In this document: one piece after another, positions 61,249 through 64,000 of the stretch
Layout: the number at the start of each line of letters is the position of its first letter
How positions within the stretch are numbered: position 1 is the stretch's first letter
DNA from: Nautilus pompilius
Taxonomy: Eukaryota > Mollusca > Cephalopoda > Nautilida > Nautilidae
NCBI GenBank assembly: GCA_018389105.1
Contig: JACATO010001658.1
Location: 310,001 to 374,000, forward strand
Direction of reading: 5' to 3'
Length of the DNA stretch: 64,000 bases
The notes under the pieces: model-generated
Seen by the model: only the letters and a program-made list of their open reading frames with translations
Databases searched by the model: none
Told to the model about the DNA's origin: nothing
Made by a program: the position numbers and the translations under genes

Positions 61249-64000
61249 TAAAGGTGCAGAATTTCACTGTGCAAAATCTTTTATAAATCAGAAAAATGAA
61301 AACTGAAGATTATCTAAATTGTTTCCATCTTTTTTGTGGGGACAATTTCAAAATATGCAAAACCAATAATTTTATTTTTTTTGTCACTATTTCCATTTCT
61401 ATCAGTAAAGAGTTAACACACGCAGTCAGTTTATCAAACGATTACACTAAACCAATAAAATACCTTAAAAAAACAACAATCAATCTTGCTATACTAAAAA
61501 AAAATTTTAATAATAATTGTGAATTATCTCCCTTGGTCAATAAATTAGGGACAGCACAGAAACAGCTATGGTAGAGGTAATCAAACAATTCTGCCGTTGT
61601 GTATACAAGATTTAGTTCAGTAGTTACAAGGAGACATGAAGCCATCATGACTTATGAAAGGGCTTCTAGAAAAGAGGAATATTTATCTATTTGATACTAT
61701 CACTACTAACTACAGCAGATAGTAATTGTTTCATCATAAAGTAAATGATAACAAATATGATAAATTTGTATGAATTCGTGATCAAATATATATATAATTT
61801 TAATTTTTGGGAGATTATCAAAATCTAATTTCTGCACAACATAGGGAAAAGTAAAAGCTGTCTCTAAAATGGTGAATTTTCTTGCTGAAGGTGAAGTGGG
61901 AATTGCAGTCCTTGATTTCAAAGGGAGATAATGTAAAAAAAAAAAAAAGACAAAAAACAAAACTGCAATACATCTAGAGACTGAAACGAGTGAAGTCCAC
62001 ATACTTTTGATATAGACCACTGCTGTTTATAATGCTTCAATTACTTATCGCTAATTATTATATGTATATAATAAATTGGATGATCTGATTCTTGTAGGGA
62101 TTCCTAACTTGGTTTGGCATACCTGCCTGGCATGGTCTCTTCTCACTCTCCATCACCAGCCAGCCAACATTGGAGAGTTTTAAGAGATTTCTGATAGTCT
62201 CATTCCCAAGTAGTGTGGAAAGATTATGTACGAGAAAGCCCTGGTCTATCTTGGTTGCCAGAATTTCATTGAAGGAGTAGTTTACTGTACTTGTGCTTGT
62301 ATATAATATAAATTAAAACATTCTTTTAACTGTGGGCGATTGAGAAACCTTGATGATTCTAAGACAAGAGGTAAATTGGTAAAACCGTTAAGCTTTCACC
62401 TGGTATGCACCAGTTACAACAAACCAGCAGAATTTCACAGATTTGGCTAACCAAGAAAGAAAAAGCTAACAAAAATCAGCTCCGACAAAACAATGCAAGA
62501 TCACATTCCAGAAAAAAATGGAATGATCGATTATTCAGCTCTTCATGCACCTGATTACTATCTCATTCGTTCTCTTTGCAGGTAAATCCTTGCTATGCCC
62601 CATACGTTGCATTCCTTACTTCTTTTGTTGTGATCCATGAAACTGGTAAATTAAGTAACAAAGATTAAAACCACCACTAAAAAGGTGAAACAGGTAAGGT
62701 TAACTCTTTCCCAGATGATTTAAGTATACAGTTTGCTTATGTAAAACAACAATCATAACTATGCACATAACCCATGTAAGACCAATTGCTGAAACCTATC
62801 TGTATTCAAATGACAAGGGTGCTGGTAAAAATAAAAAGAGGGTGAAAAGTAACTAAAGTCATATTGAAAGTAGTTTGTCCTGCACACACATACACAAACA
62901 AATAAGAAATGTATTCATGTTTCATGTATCAAGTATTTGTCGCAATTTTTGAGCACATGCATCTCGTTAATTTTAAAATAAAAACAAAAAAAAAAGCTTC
63001 ATTTTAGGCTTTGGAATTTAAAATGACAAAATTGTAAAATGCTGCTTATTCAAAAATACCAGAAATCTTTGAAGTTGCCAGCTATTCTGTCATTGCATGA
63101 ATCCTATAATTTAATGTCCCTTAAAATTTTCCAAGTTGGGCGAATTCCAAAATCACTACACGATGAGTGCCAGCACACTATTGTAAGTACTAGGTAATTG
63201 TACTTCTCTGCATGATACTTAGAATAGGACGGTAAAGGGTTACCTATGGCAGAAACACCTACCATTTTGTAAAAAATTCTAAAAAAAAAAAAAAAAAGTC
63301 ACCAATTTTTGAGGTTTAAAGTTTGGTCCAACCCTAACCCTTTCAACAAAACCAACCAACCACACAGCTAGACACTGTAAGATGCAGATTAAAACAATAT
63401 TACAGTATATGCTAAGTAGTGAATCATTTCCACTGGTTTCTTTCCATGCATGACAGTAAATTCTCGAAGATGCATAAAACATTGATTTTGAAACAAGAGT
63501 CCCATCCAACTGTTTTTCTTTCTTTCTCTATAAATGTATTTGCAAATAGTTACAGTGCATGCATATGTACATCTTGCCTGTGTCTTTATTATTTCACAAG
63601 AATTTCATAAATAGATGGGAAAAACACCAAAGGATAACATAAAAATTTATGACAACATATCACACCAGAGTGGATAGCACGTCAGTCCACATGAGAGCTA
63701 CCCATAAATAATCAAGTACTGCATGGAATTCCATATTCAGTCTCTCGCTGATGACTAAACTGTAGCACATTTATATGGCCAAAGAATATTTTACATCAAA
63801 TCATTAATGCTGCTAGAATTGTTATCTAAATATGAGTTCAATGCTGAAGACTGTCAGAGTTAACCTACTTCTGAAGAAACACTTTCTTTAGAATAAAAAT
63901 TTTATGCATAATATTTCTATTATAAAGGAGAAAATCTGCAGAGTAGTAAATTATTACTTTTATGTGATGTTCTTGTTTAATTCATTTTCTTTTTGTTCTC

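Larger units (their letters stand above)
53755..64000 (-). other. TCF/LEF: TCF/LEF intron upstream of the last exon (partial)
   Basis: At least 10.2 kb with no recognisable HMG-box or C-clamp exon on the minus strand. It contains a SINE candidate, a LINE tail relic, a Tc1 relic and a deleted mariner, all listed separately. The remainder is AT-rich. Confidence 0.6.

Overview
This is a eukaryotic, intron-rich, AT-rich window with long introns, TA-flanked Tc1/mariner relics, tRNA-like SINE candidates and many simple repeats. No bacterial-style gene packing or operons are present. The protein sequences and repeat types fit a lophotrochozoan animal, most likely a mollusc and perhaps a cephalopod. 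That placement is inference from style (long introns, frequent Tc1/mariner remnants, recurrent GGGAGATAA-like motifs), not from a diagnostic marker.

Layout. Positions 685-883 (+) hold what looks like the terminal coding exon of a gene whose body lies to the left; I do not recognise the protein. A probable long 3' UTR follows, to about 4.2 kb. From 4.2 to 9.6 kb is intergenic sequence with a SINE candidate, a decayed Tc1 element with about 90-bp inverted ends (about 5139-6573) and an 18-copy, 68-bp minisatellite (8292-9507). A CpG-rich promoter region (about 9.83-10.5 kb) leads into the main gene, a family I soluble inorganic pyrophosphatase (PPA1/NURF38 type). I could trace it completely: 12 coding exons from 10463 to 31787 (+), joining to 289 residues with every active-site residue present and all splice phases consistent. 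An in-frame ATG 141 bases upstream would add a basic, mitochondrial-presequence-like leader.

Downstream of PPA1 is a near-perfect giant inverted repeat (two arms of about 465-500 bp around a 67-bp loop, 32250-33281), then a decayed Tc1 copy on the minus strand (about 35.0-35.7 kb). A second CpG-rich, promoter-like island follows (about 36.0-36.95 kb) with a TATA box, two E-boxes and candidate donor sites, but I find no coding exon for it.

The right half belongs to a minus-strand TCF/LEF (pangolin-type) transcription factor. Its last coding exon is 53487-53754 and encodes the second half of the C-clamp and the C-terminal tail. The 12 kb to its left is AT-rich, has no mobile element that I can recognise and may include a very long 3' UTR. 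The 10 kb to its right is the upstream TCF/LEF intron. It carries a SINE candidate, a LINE reverse-transcriptase tail relic, a decayed Tc1 copy and a small internally deleted mariner.

The two recognised genes are unrelated in function (pyrophosphate hydrolysis; Wnt-responsive transcription) and converge tail to tail. The most unusual local structures are the tandem copies of the PPA1 exon 1 splice donor, the giant hairpin downstream of PPA1, the possible dual-start PPA1 and the orphan promoter island.
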